64,000 nt of DNA from Bradyrhizobium zhanjiangense (GCF_004114935.1 NZ_CP022221.1:1881001-1945000), one strand, 5' to 3'. Positions 17,084 through 26,142 are shown, counted from the stretch's first letter. Notes: a model not told the origin generated them from the letters alone. Made by a program: numbers and translations.

Positions 17084-18814
17084 CTACGCCGCGACGCGCA
17101 CGCTCCCGTCGACCAGCGCCATCAGCTCCCTCGCATCCGCGATGACGCGCACCGCCATCGGCTCGTCGCGGCCGCGGATCGCGACCTCCTGCTGCGGCAG
17201 GGCGTGCTCGACAAGGCCGGCGGTGCGGCGGACTTCCTCCGAGACGATCGCCTCGCAGGCCAGCGTCTTGGTCATGTCCTGGAGGCGGGCGGCGACGTTA
17301 ACGGCATCGCCGAGCGCGGTGAAGACGATGTGATCGCGATAGCCGATGTCGCCAATGATGACCTCGCCGCCGTGGATGCCGATGCCGAAACGGATCGGTT
17401 GGCGCAGATCGTGGCTCAGGAGCCCATTGAGCTCGTCGATATGCGTGGCGATCCCCGCGGCTGCCTTCAGGGCCTGCCGGCAGGCCTCTTGCGGATCGGC
17501 CGACAGCCCGAACAGCGCCAGCATGCCGTCGCCGACGAACTGGTTCGGCTGGCCTCCGTTCTCGATCACCGCCTGCGACACCGCGCCGAGGAAGCGGTTG
17601 ACGATGAAGACGGTGTCGAACGGCAGCCGCTTCTCGGCAAGCTGCGTCGAGCCGCGCATGTCCACGAACAGGCTGACGAGATAGCGCTCCTGGCCAATTC
17701 TGGCGGGCGTCGAAGCCTGCGCATTCGCGGAGAGTGTGTGCGGGGTGAAGAGCTGAAAGAAGGAGAGATCCGACGTCGGCCGCAGCTGGCAGGCGAGCCT
17801 GATCGAGGGATCGCTGGTGCCGACGCGGGTCAGCACGAAGGCCTCGCGCTGCGACGGCTCGGGCAGGGCGCCGTGATCGCCGATGATGCGGATGCGGCAG
17901 GTCGAGCAGCGGGCGCGGCCGCCGCAGACGCTGGCATGAGGTACATTGTGGCGCAGGCTCGCTTCCAGCACCGACAGCCCTTTGGGGACCCGCACCGTCT
18001 TGCCGTTGCCGTAGGACAACGCGATCATGCCGCCGCGCCGTTCGCGCAACGCGCGCACGCCGCGCGCCGCCAGCGCCAGTCCGAGCAGGCCGAAATAACC
18101 GACGGTGAGGCCGCCGGTGATGTGGTCGAGCGTATTGCCTTCCGCGACCGTGCCGACCTGGCGGCGGGTGAGATTGTGCGTACGCCATTCTCCATCGTCG
18201 CTCTCGACGGCGATGCTACGGCCGCCCTGATAGATGCCGAGCAGCGACAGCGTCGGGATCAGCACGGCCGCCGCGAGCAGATAGGGTGCCGCGCGCGTGA
18301 AGAACGGCTTGAGGCGAAGCCAGAAGAAGATGCCGATGCAGCCGTGCACCCAGGCAACCAGAAGCAGGATCGTCATCTGCCAGAGCCGGCCGGGCGATGC
18401 GACGAAGAACAGATAGAGTTCCTGCGGATACAGCTTTTGGTGTCCGTACAGCGTCTGGCCGAGCCGCACCCCGATCACATGCGCCATGACCAAAGCGGGG
18501 ATGCTCAAGCCCAGCACCAGCTGGAGCGGCTCGATCGTCCGCCAGCGGAACTGCCGGCGCTGGTACAGCGCGTAAAGGCCGAGCCCCATATGGGTGAGTG
18601 CGGCCGTGTAGAACACGATCGCGACGGGGAGGAACTGCCAGAATAGGGTGTGGTAGTAGACCCCGGCCTCCATGGCATCGACCGAGATGTTGCCGAGCGC
18701 ATGGTTGAGGAAATGGCTGACCACGTAGGAGAACAGGATGATTCCACAGATAAGCCGCACCTGCCGCACGCTGGTGGCACGGACGACGGACATCTGTATG
18801 GGAGCGGTGGCCAT
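17084..18814 (-). CDS. membrane-anchored ferredoxin-domain class III nucleotidyl cyclase
   Basis: A 576-residue fusion of three parts. Residues 1-250 hold about six transmembrane helices with several His (34, 38, 55, 75, 112, 157), reminiscent of quinone-linked cytochrome b subunits. Residues 262-360 are a 2Fe-2S ferredoxin domain with Cys 297, 303, 306 and 342. Residues 375-560 are a class III cyclase domain: metal-binding Asp385 (FVDMRG) and Asp429 (VGDG), and Asn506/Arg510 in GDAVNVAAR. The Lys that normally reads adenine just before the F-x-GD motif is Gln here (NQFVGDG), so base preference is uncertain. Known relatives are annotated as adenylate cyclases. I infer coupling of membrane redox state to cAMP production. 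Confidence 0.9.
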   Translation of the reverse strand: MATAPIQMSVVRATSVRQVRLICGIILFSYVVSHFLNHALGNISVDAMEAGVYYHTLFWQFLPVAIVFYTAALTHMGLGLYALYQRRQFRWRTIEPLQLVLGLSIPALVMAHVIGVRLGQTLYGHQKLYPQELYLFFVASPGRLWQMTILLLVAWVHGCIGIFFWLRLKPFFTRAAPYLLAAAVLIPTLSLLGIYQGGRSIAVESDDGEWRTHNLTRRQVGTVAEGNTLDHITGGLTVGYFGLLGLALAARGVRALRERRGGMIALSYGNGKTVRVPKGLSVLEASLRHNVPHASVCGGRARCSTCRIRIIGDHGALPEPSQREAFVLTRVGTSDPSIRLACQLRPTSDLSFFQLFTPHTLSANAQASTPARIGQERYLVSLFVDMRGSTQLAEKRLPFDTVFIVNRFLGAVSQAVIENGGQPNQFVGDGMLALFGLSADPQEACRQALKAAAGIATHIDELNGLLSHDLRQPIRFGIGIHGGEVIIGDIGYRDHIVFTALGDAVNVAARLQDMTKTLACEAIVSEEVRRTAGLVEHALPQQEVAIRGRDEPMAVRVIADARELMALVDGSVRVAA

Positions 18815-19178
18815 GATTCGGTTGTATCAGTTCATGAAAGAGAACAGCCAGCGTAGCGTTTAATTCCAGGGCTGGACAGGTTGTGTGGTCACATGCGCGG
18901 CAAGGTTACGGAATCGTAGGGTGGGCAAAGGCGCCTTGGCGCCGTGCCCACCATTCCGCGTCCTTCCGCTCCGCCGTCGTCCCGGACAAGCGCGCCCCAA
19001 GCGCGCGCCGATCCGGGACCCATAATCACAGGAAGATGTTGTGCGACGGGCTGGTAACTCCGAGTCTTCGCCAAACTCCACCCTGTGGTTATGGGTCCTG
19101 GGTCTGCGCTTCGCTTGCCCGGGACGACGGTGGCGGCCCGCATTGACTCCCCCTCCCAGGTTGGCGAAAAGCGCGGCC
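18815..19178. other. gene-free stretch with one repeat
   Basis: It contains the family D palindromic repeat (18976-19129) and otherwise only the upstream regions of the divergent cyclase and glycosyltransferase genes. The glycosyltransferase frame is open through the repeat, but that part is not credible protein. Confidence 0.6.
18976..19129. repeat. intergenic palindromic repeat (family D, copy 1)
   Basis: It opens GTCGTCCCGGACAAGCGC, contains GATCCGGGACCCATAA and GTCTTCGCCAAA in the centre, and closes GGTTATGGGTCCTGGGTC...GGGACGAC. A second, diverged copy is at 25464. Confidence 0.8.
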
Positions 19179-20948
19179 GTGACGACAGCCCCTGACATCA
19201 CCGTGCCCCTCCGCGACGCCGCGCGCCGGCCCTTCGTGATGGCCGCAGCGATCATCGCCGCGATGACCGTGCTGCGCATCGTCTACGCCTCCGCGATCGA
19301 GTTGCGCACCGACGAGGCCTATTACTGGACCTGGTCGAAGGAGGCAGCGCTCAGCTTCCTCGATCATCCGCCTGGCGTCGCCTGGCTCATTCGCTTCGGC
19401 ACTGCGATCTTCGGCGACACCGCGCTTGGCGTCCGCTTCGGCGGCATCGTCGCGATGCTGGTGACGCAGCTGCTGCTCGCCGACATCGTTCGCCGTCTCA
19501 CCCATGACGCACGAGCGATCATGATCGCGGTGCTGATGCCGGAGGCCGCGCTCTATTACGGCCTGCTGATGGCCAAGGTCGCGCCCGATGTCGCCATGAT
19601 CCCGTTTGCGGTGGCGATGATGTGGTCGCTAGTGCGGCTCGCGCAAAGCGGCGATGGACGCTGGTGGCTCGCGGCCGGCCTGTTCGCGGGTCTGTCGATG
19701 CTGTCGAAATTCACCGCGATCATGTTCGCGCCCGCCGTGGCAGCTTTTCTACTCGTGCCAGATTGGCGCTGGCGTTGGCTACGCAGCCCCTATCCCTATC
19801 TCGCGGTGCTGGTCGCGACCCTCGTGTTCTCGCCGGTGCTGATCTGGAATGCGCAGCACGACTGGGCCTCGTTTCGCTTCCAGGGCGTGCGCGCCACTGC
19901 CAGTTACGGCATCTCGCTGCGCACCATCGGCGATTACATCGGCCTGCAATTCGGCCTGGTCGGCTTCGTGATGCTGCCGGTGGTGCTGACGGGCCTGGTG
20001 CTGACGGCATGGCGCGGCTATCGCAGGCGCGAGCCGGTCGCGATCCTGTTGTCGACCGCGGTGCTGGTGCCGTTTCTCTATTTCTTGGTCAAGTCGATGA
20101 CGCTTCGGGTCGGCGACACCTGGCCGATGTTCATGTGGCCGGTCGGCTTCGCCGCCGCGGCTGTGAACCTCGCAACGATGAGGAAGGAGGGATGGTCGGC
20201 GCGCACGCTCAGATCGTCGGCGTTCTGGGCCAGGACATCCATCACCACGGGCATCGCCTTCGTCGTCATCGTGTTCCTCTACTACGTCGCCGCGCCCTGG
20301 AATCTGCTCGGCAAGATCGACCCGATCGGCGCGGAAGCCGGCTACGAGCAGGTCGCCGCGCGCGCGCAGGCCGCGCTGGACGAGACCGGCGCGACCTGGA
20401 TCGCCACCACGGACTATCGCACCTACGCCATGATGCGCTGGCTGTTCAGGGGCCGCGTGCCCGTCGTCGAGATCAACGAGCGCGGCCGCTTCCAGGATTT
20501 CCGCGATCCCGGCATGGATCGGATCCAGGGCAACGCCGGCATCTATGTCGGGCGGGAGCCGGACAATCGATCATCGCTATGGGAGAGCATCCCGGCGAAA
20601 CGCGAGCCGCTTGGCCAGGTCGAGCGCCGCTGGCGTGGGCGCGTGATGGACACCTATGTGCTGGAAAAGCTCACCGGCTGGACGCCGGAGCTATCGCCTC
20701 CGAAGGATTCGCCGCTGTTTCAGTGGCGCGTGCTGGCGGGAGAATTCAGCGCGAGGCTCGCGCGGTTTCTCTTACCTCCCCTGGAGGGGCAGGGTCGATC
20801 GCGCGCAGCGCGAGCGGGGTGGGGTGATCTCTCCACTCGGGCACTGTTGGATGTGGCGAGACCGTCACCCCACCCCGTCTCACATTTCGCTCCGCTCAAT
20901 GTGAGCCGACCCTCCCCCTCCAGGGTAGGGCTATCGCATATGGCGTGA
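19179..20948 (+). CDS. ArnT/PMT-like glycosyltransferase (GT39 type)
   Basis: A multi-pass inner-membrane enzyme of about 589 residues that should transfer a sugar from a polyprenyl-phosphate donor to an envelope acceptor. The signature RTDEAYYWTWSK followed by SFLDHPPGVAWL in the first periplasmic loop marks the ArnT/PMT fold; the DE pair is catalytic in the family. A GTG start was chosen, since the 46 codons before it translate a palindromic repeat. The last 55 or so residues (after RLARFL) are also encoded by an intergenic repeat, so the native C-terminus was probably earlier. Confidence 0.87.
   Translation: MTTAPDITVPLRDAARRPFVMAAAIIAAMTVLRIVYASAIELRTDEAYYWTWSKEAALSFLDHPPGVAWLIRFGTAIFGDTALGVRFGGIVAMLVTQLLLADIVRRLTHDARAIMIAVLMPEAALYYGLLMAKVAPDVAMIPFAVAMMWSLVRLAQSGDGRWWLAAGLFAGLSMLSKFTAIMFAPAVAAFLLVPDWRWRWLRSPYPYLAVLVATLVFSPVLIWNAQHDWASFRFQGVRATASYGISLRTIGDYIGLQFGLVGFVMLPVVLTGLVLTAWRGYRRREPVAILLSTAVLVPFLYFLVKSMTLRVGDTWPMFMWPVGFAAAAVNLATMRKEGWSARTLRSSAFWARTSITTGIAFVVIVFLYYVAAPWNLLGKIDPIGAEAGYEQVAARAQAALDETGATWIATTDYRTYAMMRWLFRGRVPVVEINERGRFQDFRDPGMDRIQGNAGIYVGREPDNRSSLWESIPAKREPLGQVERRWRGRVMDTYVLEKLTGWTPELSPPKDSPLFQWRVLAGEFSARLARFLLPPLEGQGRSRAARAGWGDLSTRALLDVARPSPHPVSHFAPLNVSRPSPSRVGLSHMA
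20771..20942. repeat. intergenic repeat (family C) overlapping the glycosyltransferase 3' end
   Basis: It opens CTTACCTCCCCTGGAGGGGC, contains GCAGCGCGAGCGGGGTGGGG and closes CCTCCCCCTCCAGGGTAGGG. It is in frame with the glycosyltransferase and supplies its stop codon region. Its right end forms a 21-base inverted repeat with 21175-21195. Confidence 0.8.
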
Positions 20949-21222
20949 ATAATGCTTCGGCATCGGCAGTGGGCTCCCTCTCCCGCTTGCGGGGGAGGGC
21001 TGGGGTGGGGGGTGCCTCCGCGTCGGGATTGTCGAGAATTGCGGAGGCGATCCCAGTGCGGTGAGAGCCCTCACCCGCCGCGCTCGGGACGATGCTTCGC
21101 ATCGCCCGGGACGCGTCGGCCTCTCCCGCAAGCGGGAGAGGCGGAGCAACCTCGCGGGTGGTCCCCGCGAAATGCATATGCGATAGCCCTACCCTCCAGG
21201 GGAGGGTAAGGACGAGCAGAGC
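20949..21222. repeat. nested repeat cluster (inverted family B inside family C ends)
   Basis: An inverted family B copy (about 20970-21152) with the stems CCTCTCCCGC/GCGGGAGAGG is bracketed by a 21-base inverted repeat (20922-20942 and 21175-21195). The outer right end, CTACCCTCCAGGGGAGGG, repeats the family C edge. There is no gene here. Confidence 0.78.
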
Positions 21223-21223
21223 C

Positions 21224-22252
21224 CTACTCCTCCTCGTCTTTCTTCCGCAACAGATCCGTCGCGAGGTCCGACAGCTTCGGCGGCGGCAGGGCCGCGAACG
21301 GCAGCGGCCGCGTGACTTCGATCGCGGCAAGGCCGAGCCGTGCCGTCAGCAGACCGTTGAGCACACCTTCGCCGAGCCGCTGCGACAGCTTCGCGGCGAT
21401 GCCGTGGCCGAGCATCTGCTGCACCAGGCTGTCGCTCGCGGCCATGCCGCCGGTGATGGCAAGATGGGCGATGACGTGGCGGAGCAGGCGGATCATGCCG
21501 AGCGCGCCGGGGCGGCCGCCATAGAGGTAGGCGAGCTGGCGGATCAGGCGCAGCGCGGCGACGAACACGAACAGCACGTCGATCGCCGCGCGCGGCGAGA
21601 CTGCCGTGACGATCGAGACCTTTTGCGCGGCCGACGACACCAGCCGCCGCGCCTCCGCATCCAGCGGCGACATCAACTCGCGCTCGGCGAGCCGGATCAT
21701 GTCGGCGCCGTCGATGATCTCGCCGGCATGGCTCTCCAGCGCCGCGCGGGCGCGCGCGAGCTGTGGATTCTGGTGCGCGATGTTCAGGAGGTCCTGCACG
21801 ATGACGCGGCTCTCCTTGCGATCGTCACTGGCAAGCACCGCCGCGGCGCGCTGATGCAGTTTCTCGATGGTCGCGAGCCGTGCCAGCCCGAACGCCTCGC
21901 GCCCGATCACGACGGCAAGCGCAAGCGCGGTGACGAACGCGAAAGCGAGGCCGACCATGCCGAGGCTTTCGCTGCGCGCAAACAGATCCTCGATCAGACG
22001 GACGACACCGAGCCCGGTACCGAGCAGCGTCAACCCGGCGAGCCCGGACCAGAACATCGTGCCCCAGGGAAAGCCGCGCCGCGCCGGAAGCGTGGTTTGA
22101 ACCGGCACCGGCAGCGCCAGTGGATCGGGCTCCGGCGTGATCTGGATGGTGCCGCGACTGATCCGTCCCGTCTCGTCGGCTTCGGTGACGACGACACTGG
22201 GATCGTCCAGCCGGAACGTCGCGGGCCGCCGCTGCTGGGATCGCTCGTTCAT
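21224..22252 (-). CDS. ycjF: YcjF family membrane protein (DUF697)
   Basis: A 342-residue inner-membrane protein of the YcjF/TIGR01620 family. It has a basic N-terminus, two hydrophobic helices at about residues 75-115 (MFWSGLAGLTLLGTGLG and VGLAFAFVTALALAVVIG), then a helical DUF697 domain ending in an acidic KKDEEE tail. The ATG overlaps the stop of the YcjX gene by four bases, so the pair is translationally coupled. This pairing is conserved in many proteobacteria, where it is linked to envelope stress and phage-shock genes. The molecular role is undefined. Confidence 0.92.
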   Translation of the reverse strand: MNERSQQRRPATFRLDDPSVVVTEADETGRISRGTIQITPEPDPLALPVPVQTTLPARRGFPWGTMFWSGLAGLTLLGTGLGVVRLIEDLFARSESLGMVGLAFAFVTALALAVVIGREAFGLARLATIEKLHQRAAAVLASDDRKESRVIVQDLLNIAHQNPQLARARAALESHAGEIIDGADMIRLAERELMSPLDAEARRLVSSAAQKVSIVTAVSPRAAIDVLFVFVAALRLIRQLAYLYGGRPGALGMIRLLRHVIAHLAITGGMAASDSLVQQMLGHGIAAKLSQRLGEGVLNGLLTARLGLAAIEVTRPLPFAALPPPKLSDLATDLLRKKDEEE

Positions 22253-23718
22253 GAGAGCTTGTCTCCGATCAGGAACTGCAAGGCACGGTCGAGGCGGATG
22301 TGTGGCAGGGCCGGCTCTTCCGTGCCCTCGTGCTCGAGCTTCGGCGGGCGGAAGCGCAGGAAGCGGAAATCACTCTTCTCGGCGGCCTGCGTCGAGAGCC
22401 CGCGGAACGCGTCCCTACCGTTGAACAGCGGTTCGGGATCCAGCGGCAAATCGCCTGGAAAGGTCGCAACCTCAGTGTTGCCGTCGAAGAATTCGCCGCC
22501 GGCACTTTCGCCCGCGGCGGGCGTTCCCAGGATCGACGGCAATTTGTCGCGGCCACGCGCCACCTGCGCCTCGCGCGTGGCGCGTATGGCGGCGAGCGCC
22601 ACCACGTCGATCTCCGCGCCGGTATTTTCCGCGCGCGTAACCGCGCCGGTGACCGCACGGCGTAGCACGGCCTCGAGCCGGTCGTGGCTGGAATGATGCA
22701 GATGGTCCGCCTTGGTCGCCGCGAACAGGATGCGGTCGATGCGTGGCCGGAACAGGCTGGAGAGCAACGTGCTGCGACCGATGTTAAAGCAATCCAGAAT
22801 GCCGGCAAGCGCGGCTTCGAGATCGTGCAGCGCTTCGGGTCCGGAGTTGAACGCGGTGAGCGCATCGGCCAGCACGATCTGGCGGTCGAGCCGCGCAAAA
22901 TGATCGCGGAAGAACGGCCGCACCACCATGTCCTTGTAGGCGTCATAGCGGCGCACCATCATCGCCCATAGCGATCCCTCCGGCGCCCGCCCGCCGGCGG
23001 GCACGTCGAGCGGCGCAAAGGTCAGCGCCGGCGTGTCGGCGAGACTGCCGGGCATCAGGAAGCGGCCGGGGGGCAAGAGGCTCATCGCGAAGCGCTCGTC
23101 GCGGCAAGCGCGCAGATAATCGGTGAAGAGCTTCGCGGCCGTCAGTGTTGCCTGCTCATCCTCGCGTGCGTCGGGCTTGAGCGTTGCGAGATGCGCGTGC
23201 CAGTCCGTTGCCAGATGCGCACGCGGCGCCTCACGCGACAGCGCCAGGCTTTCCGCCGACCATTGCTCAAAACTCTTCTGCAGCAGCGGCAGATCCAGCA
23301 GCCATTCGCCGGGATAGTCGACGATGTCGAGCGTGAGCGTGCGGTCGGCGCCATTCGGGCGCTGGTAGTCGATGACGAGACGGAGCTCGCTGATATCGAC
23401 GGTCGAGCTCGGCCAGCGCCGCTCCTCGATCAGTGCGCGCAGATGGTTCTCATAGGCAAAGCGCGGCACGGCATCATCGGGCTGCGGCGCCAGATGCGCC
23501 CGCGCGATCCGGCCCGAGGCATAGGCCTCGAACACCGGAAACCGGCCGCCGCGGGTGAGGCCGTGAATCAGCGCCGTGATGAATACCGTCTTACCGGCCC
23601 GCGACAGGCCGGTGACGCCAAGCCGCACCGTCGGATTGAAGAAATGCTCGCCATAGTCGATCAGCGCCCTCGCCGACAGCCGCGCCTCCTCGACCATATC
23701 CTGGAAACTGAATACCAT
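22249..23718 (-). CDS. ycjX: YcjX family P-loop protein (DUF463)
   Basis: A 489-residue predicted GTPase-like ATP/GTP-binding protein. The P-loop GLSRAGKT is at residues 37-44, and a DxPG-type second motif is in TLDIVDYPGEWLLDLPLL. The family is paired with YcjF across proteobacteria, and here the stop codon overlaps the YcjF start. It probably sits at the inner membrane through its partner. The nucleotide preference is not evident from the sequence. Confidence 0.94.
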   Translation of the reverse strand: MVFSFQDMVEEARLSARALIDYGEHFFNPTVRLGVTGLSRAGKTVFITALIHGLTRGGRFPVFEAYASGRIARAHLAPQPDDAVPRFAYENHLRALIEERRWPSSTVDISELRLVIDYQRPNGADRTLTLDIVDYPGEWLLDLPLLQKSFEQWSAESLALSREAPRAHLATDWHAHLATLKPDAREDEQATLTAAKLFTDYLRACRDERFAMSLLPPGRFLMPGSLADTPALTFAPLDVPAGGRAPEGSLWAMMVRRYDAYKDMVVRPFFRDHFARLDRQIVLADALTAFNSGPEALHDLEAALAGILDCFNIGRSTLLSSLFRPRIDRILFAATKADHLHHSSHDRLEAVLRRAVTGAVTRAENTGAEIDVVALAAIRATREAQVARGRDKLPSILGTPAAGESAGGEFFDGNTEVATFPGDLPLDPEPLFNGRDAFRGLSTQAAEKSDFRFLRFRPPKLEHEGTEEPALPHIRLDRALQFLIGDKLS

Positions 23719-23896
23719 ATGAACGTTAGGGGATCTCGGGCGGGAGGAATGTGCGACCGTTCACAAAAGTGGCAACTGCCTGAGGAAAATCAAGCTTCAT
23801 ACTTCCACCGCCTTTGTCGGCAAATCAGCCGTTTGAACGATGCGCCGATCTCGAAAGACCCATACAAGAGGGCATTGCCACGCTTTGCGGATTGCC

Positions 23897-24592
23897 ATGA
23901 CCGTCTTCCAACTGAAACAGCTTGCGTCCAGCTCCGTCCACGCCGCAGCCGACGCGATGGGCTGGAACTACGATCGCGCCGAGCTGATCGCCGACGGCGT
24001 CGTGCATGCGATCGGCGTCCTCTTCGGCATCATCGCAGCGACCGTGCTGGTGGTGCTGGCCGCGGTCTATTCCGACGCCACCGACATCGTCGGCGTCTCG
24101 ATCTACGTCGCCGGCTTGATCTCGATGCTGGTGCTGTCGGCGACCTATAATCTCTGGCCGGTGTCGCCGGCAAAATGGCTGCTGCGGCGGTTCGACCATT
24201 CCGCGATCTATCTGTTGATCGCGGCGACCTACACGCCGTTCATCCTGGAAGTGAAGGACAGCGTGTTCGCGCTGGTGCTGCTTGCCGGCGTCTGGTGCGT
24301 GGCAATCCTCGGCATCGTGCTGAAGCTTCTCTATCCCGGCCGGTTCGACCGGGTCTCGGTCGGCATCTATCTCGCGATGGGCTGGAGTGGCCTCATGATC
24401 TACGACGCCGTCGTCAGGGCGTTGCCCTCGCTGGTGCTGGGCTTCATCCTTGCAGGCGGCCTGCTCTACAGCTTTGGCGTGATCTTCCACGCCTGGCGGC
24501 GGCTGCGCTTCCAGAATGCGATCTGGCACGGCTTTGTCTTGGCCGGCGCGGCGTGTCATTATACCGCGGTGCTCGACCTCGTGTTGAGCTGA
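23897..24592 (+). CDS. hemolysin III / PAQR-like membrane protein
   Basis: A 231-residue seven-helix membrane protein of the hemolysin III (YqfA/PAQR) superfamily. Conserved polar sites include YDRAELIADGVVHAIGV early, ATYNLWP and FDHSAIYLLIAATYTPF in the middle, and WHGFVLAGAACHYTAVL in the last helix. These supply the His/Asp cluster of the family. The ATG at 23897 was chosen because the 19 preceding codons are basic and lack conservation. A haemolytic role is unproven for most members; membrane energetics or lipid homeostasis is more likely. Confidence 0.92.
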   Translation: MTVFQLKQLASSSVHAAADAMGWNYDRAELIADGVVHAIGVLFGIIAATVLVVLAAVYSDATDIVGVSIYVAGLISMLVLSATYNLWPVSPAKWLLRRFDHSAIYLLIAATYTPFILEVKDSVFALVLLAGVWCVAILGIVLKLLYPGRFDRVSVGIYLAMGWSGLMIYDAVVRALPSLVLGFILAGGLLYSFGVIFHAWRRLRFQNAIWHGFVLAGAACHYTAVLDLVLS

Positions 24593-24645
24593 GCAAGCCG
24601 CGAAGCGGTATAAGAGACGCGGTCCAAGACAAGAGGAGACGTCGC

Positions 24646-25440
24646 ATGCAGGTGACCGGCAAGGTCGTGGTCGTCACGGGCGGCGCCAATGGCATCGGTA
24701 AGGCGCTGTGCGAGGCTTTTCACGAGGCGGGTGCAGCCAAGGTCGTCGTCGCGGACATGGATGCCGCCAATGCGAGGGCGGTCGCGGCCATGGTGGATGG
24801 GGCCGCCTTCAAATGCGACGTCGCGCAGGAAAAGGACATTGCGCACGTCATCGAGGAGACCGAGCGGCAGTTCGGCCCGATCGAATTGTTCTGCTCCAAT
24901 GCCGGCATCGGCGGCGGCTTCGATCCGATGTCGGAAAATGCCGGCGGCGCCTCCGACGAGCCGTGGCAGCGCAGCTGGGCGATCCACGTCATGGCCCACG
25001 TCTATGCCGCGCGGCATCTGATCCCGCGCATGAAGGCGCGCGGCGGCGGCTATTTCCTTAACACCATCTCGGCCGCGGGCCTGTTGTCGCAGGTCGGCAG
25101 CCCGGCTTATTCGACGACAAAGCACGCCGCGGTCGGCTTTGCCGAAAATCTCGCGATCTCGCACAAGGCCCACAACATCAAGGTCTCGATCCTCTGCCCG
25201 CAGGGCGTCGACACCAACATGCTGCGCTCGATCCCGAAAGGCCCGCAATCCGGTGACGGCGACCTGACGCCGGAGCAGGTGGCGAAAGACGTGCTCGCCG
25301 GCCTCGAACAGGAGACGTTCCTGATCCTGCCGCACCCCCAGGTGCTCGGCTACATGCGCAAGAAGACCGAGAATTACGACCGCTGGATCGGCGGCATGGC
25401 CAAGATCCAGGCGAAGATGCGGGAGGAGTTCGGGAAGTAG
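24646..25440 (+). CDS. short-chain dehydrogenase/reductase
   Basis: A 264-residue NAD(P)-dependent SDR. The cofactor motif TGGANGIG is at residues 13-20, the NAG motif is in CSNAGIGGGF, and the catalytic Tyr/Lys pair is in AYSTTKHAAVGF. The start was set by the AAGAGGAGA site just upstream of the ATG; the frame is open far upstream, but that part lies within the previous gene. It is probably co-transcribed with the hemolysin III-type gene 53 bases upstream. The substrate is unknown. Confidence 0.94.
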   Translation: MQVTGKVVVVTGGANGIGKALCEAFHEAGAAKVVVADMDAANARAVAAMVDGAAFKCDVAQEKDIAHVIEETERQFGPIELFCSNAGIGGGFDPMSENAGGASDEPWQRSWAIHVMAHVYAARHLIPRMKARGGGYFLNTISAAGLLSQVGSPAYSTTKHAAVGFAENLAISHKAHNIKVSILCPQGVDTNMLRSIPKGPQSGDGDLTPEQVAKDVLAGLEQETFLILPHPQVLGYMRKKTENYDRWIGGMAKIQAKMREEFGK

Positions 25441-25463
25441 GGAGGGAGTGCCGCAATTTCGGT

Positions 25464-25592
25464 GTCGTCCTGGCGAAGGCCAGGACCCATACCGCGAGGT
25501 CTACCGATCTAGCCGCGATAGGAGTACCGAACGGCAAGTCTTCGCCAAAACTAGTCCTTGGGGTAATGGGTCCTGGCTTTCGCCAGGACGAC
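25464..25592. repeat. intergenic palindromic repeat (family D, copy 2)
   Basis: It opens GTCGTCCTGGCGAAGGCCAG and closes with the reverse complement, with GTCTTCGCCAAA and TAATGGGTCCTGG inside, as in the copy at 18976. It lies between convergent genes. Confidence 0.82.
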
Positions 25593-25611
25593 GATGGGGC
25601 GAGCTACACGG

Positions 25612-26067
25612 CTACGCCGCCATCTCCTCCTCCATCCGGCTCTGCCTGAGCGCTCGCGCATAGAGCATCATCCCCTCGCGCACGGTGCGCTGATCCGCCT
25701 CCGTCAGCGCCGCCAGCGCTCCGCTCACCTGCTGCCGCCCAAACGCGTGCAGCGCCTCCAGCGTGCGCCGTCCCTTCGCTGTCAGCGACAGCAGCTTGCT
25801 GCGTGCATCAAGCTCATCCGGCGTCTCCCTGAGCTCGCCGCAGTCGATCAGCTTGCGCACCAGGCGGCTGACGCTGGATTTCTCCAACCGCAGGAAATCG
25901 CCGAGCTCTCCCGAGGTCATGGGTCCGCGGATGCCGATCTCGAGGATGGTGTGGACCGCCGACGGCGGATAGTCCGATGCCGCCACCGTCGCGTCCATGA
26001 AGCCGAGCTCGCGCACCATCAGGCGCGAGGCGGCGCGGATGTCGTCGATCAGCGAAAGCTCGGCCAT
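25612..26067 (-). CDS. MarR family transcriptional regulator
   Basis: A 151-residue winged-helix regulator of the MarR type. The recognition region reads TSGELGDFLRLEKSSVSRLVRKLI, and the wing contains ELDARSKLLSLTAKG. The start at 26067 is fixed by a GGAG site eight bases upstream; an ATG five codons earlier would fall within the operator. A perfect palindrome lies immediately upstream, in the gap to the divergent SDR gene. I infer autorepression and ligand-controlled repression of that dehydrogenase. Confidence 0.94.
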   Translation of the reverse strand: MAELSLIDDIRAASRLMVRELGFMDATVAASDYPPSAVHTILEIGIRGPMTSGELGDFLRLEKSSVSRLVRKLIDCGELRETPDELDARSKLLSLTAKGRRTLEALHAFGRQQVSGALAALTEADQRTVREGMMLYARALRQSRMEEEMAA

Positions 26068-26080
26068 CTTGACTCCTGGC

Positions 26081-26105
26081 ATATAGTTGTATCATACAAC
26101 TATAT
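26081..26105. promoter_or_regulatory. palindromic operator between marR-type and SDR genes
   Basis: A perfect inverted repeat with 11-base arms (ATATAGTTGTA and TACAACTATAT) and a 3-base centre. It is AT-rich in GC-rich surroundings, sits 13 bases from the regulator start and 37 bases from the SDR start. Size and symmetry match MarR dimer sites. Confidence 0.85.
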
Positions 26106-26142
26106 GCGTGCAACGGCGCGCGCAAGCGTTTTGGAGTGAGCC

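Noticed and set aside
24175..24645. N-terminal extension of the SDR into the hemolysin III-type gene
   Set aside because: The extension is a frame shadow; a strong ribosome-binding site precedes the ATG at 24646.
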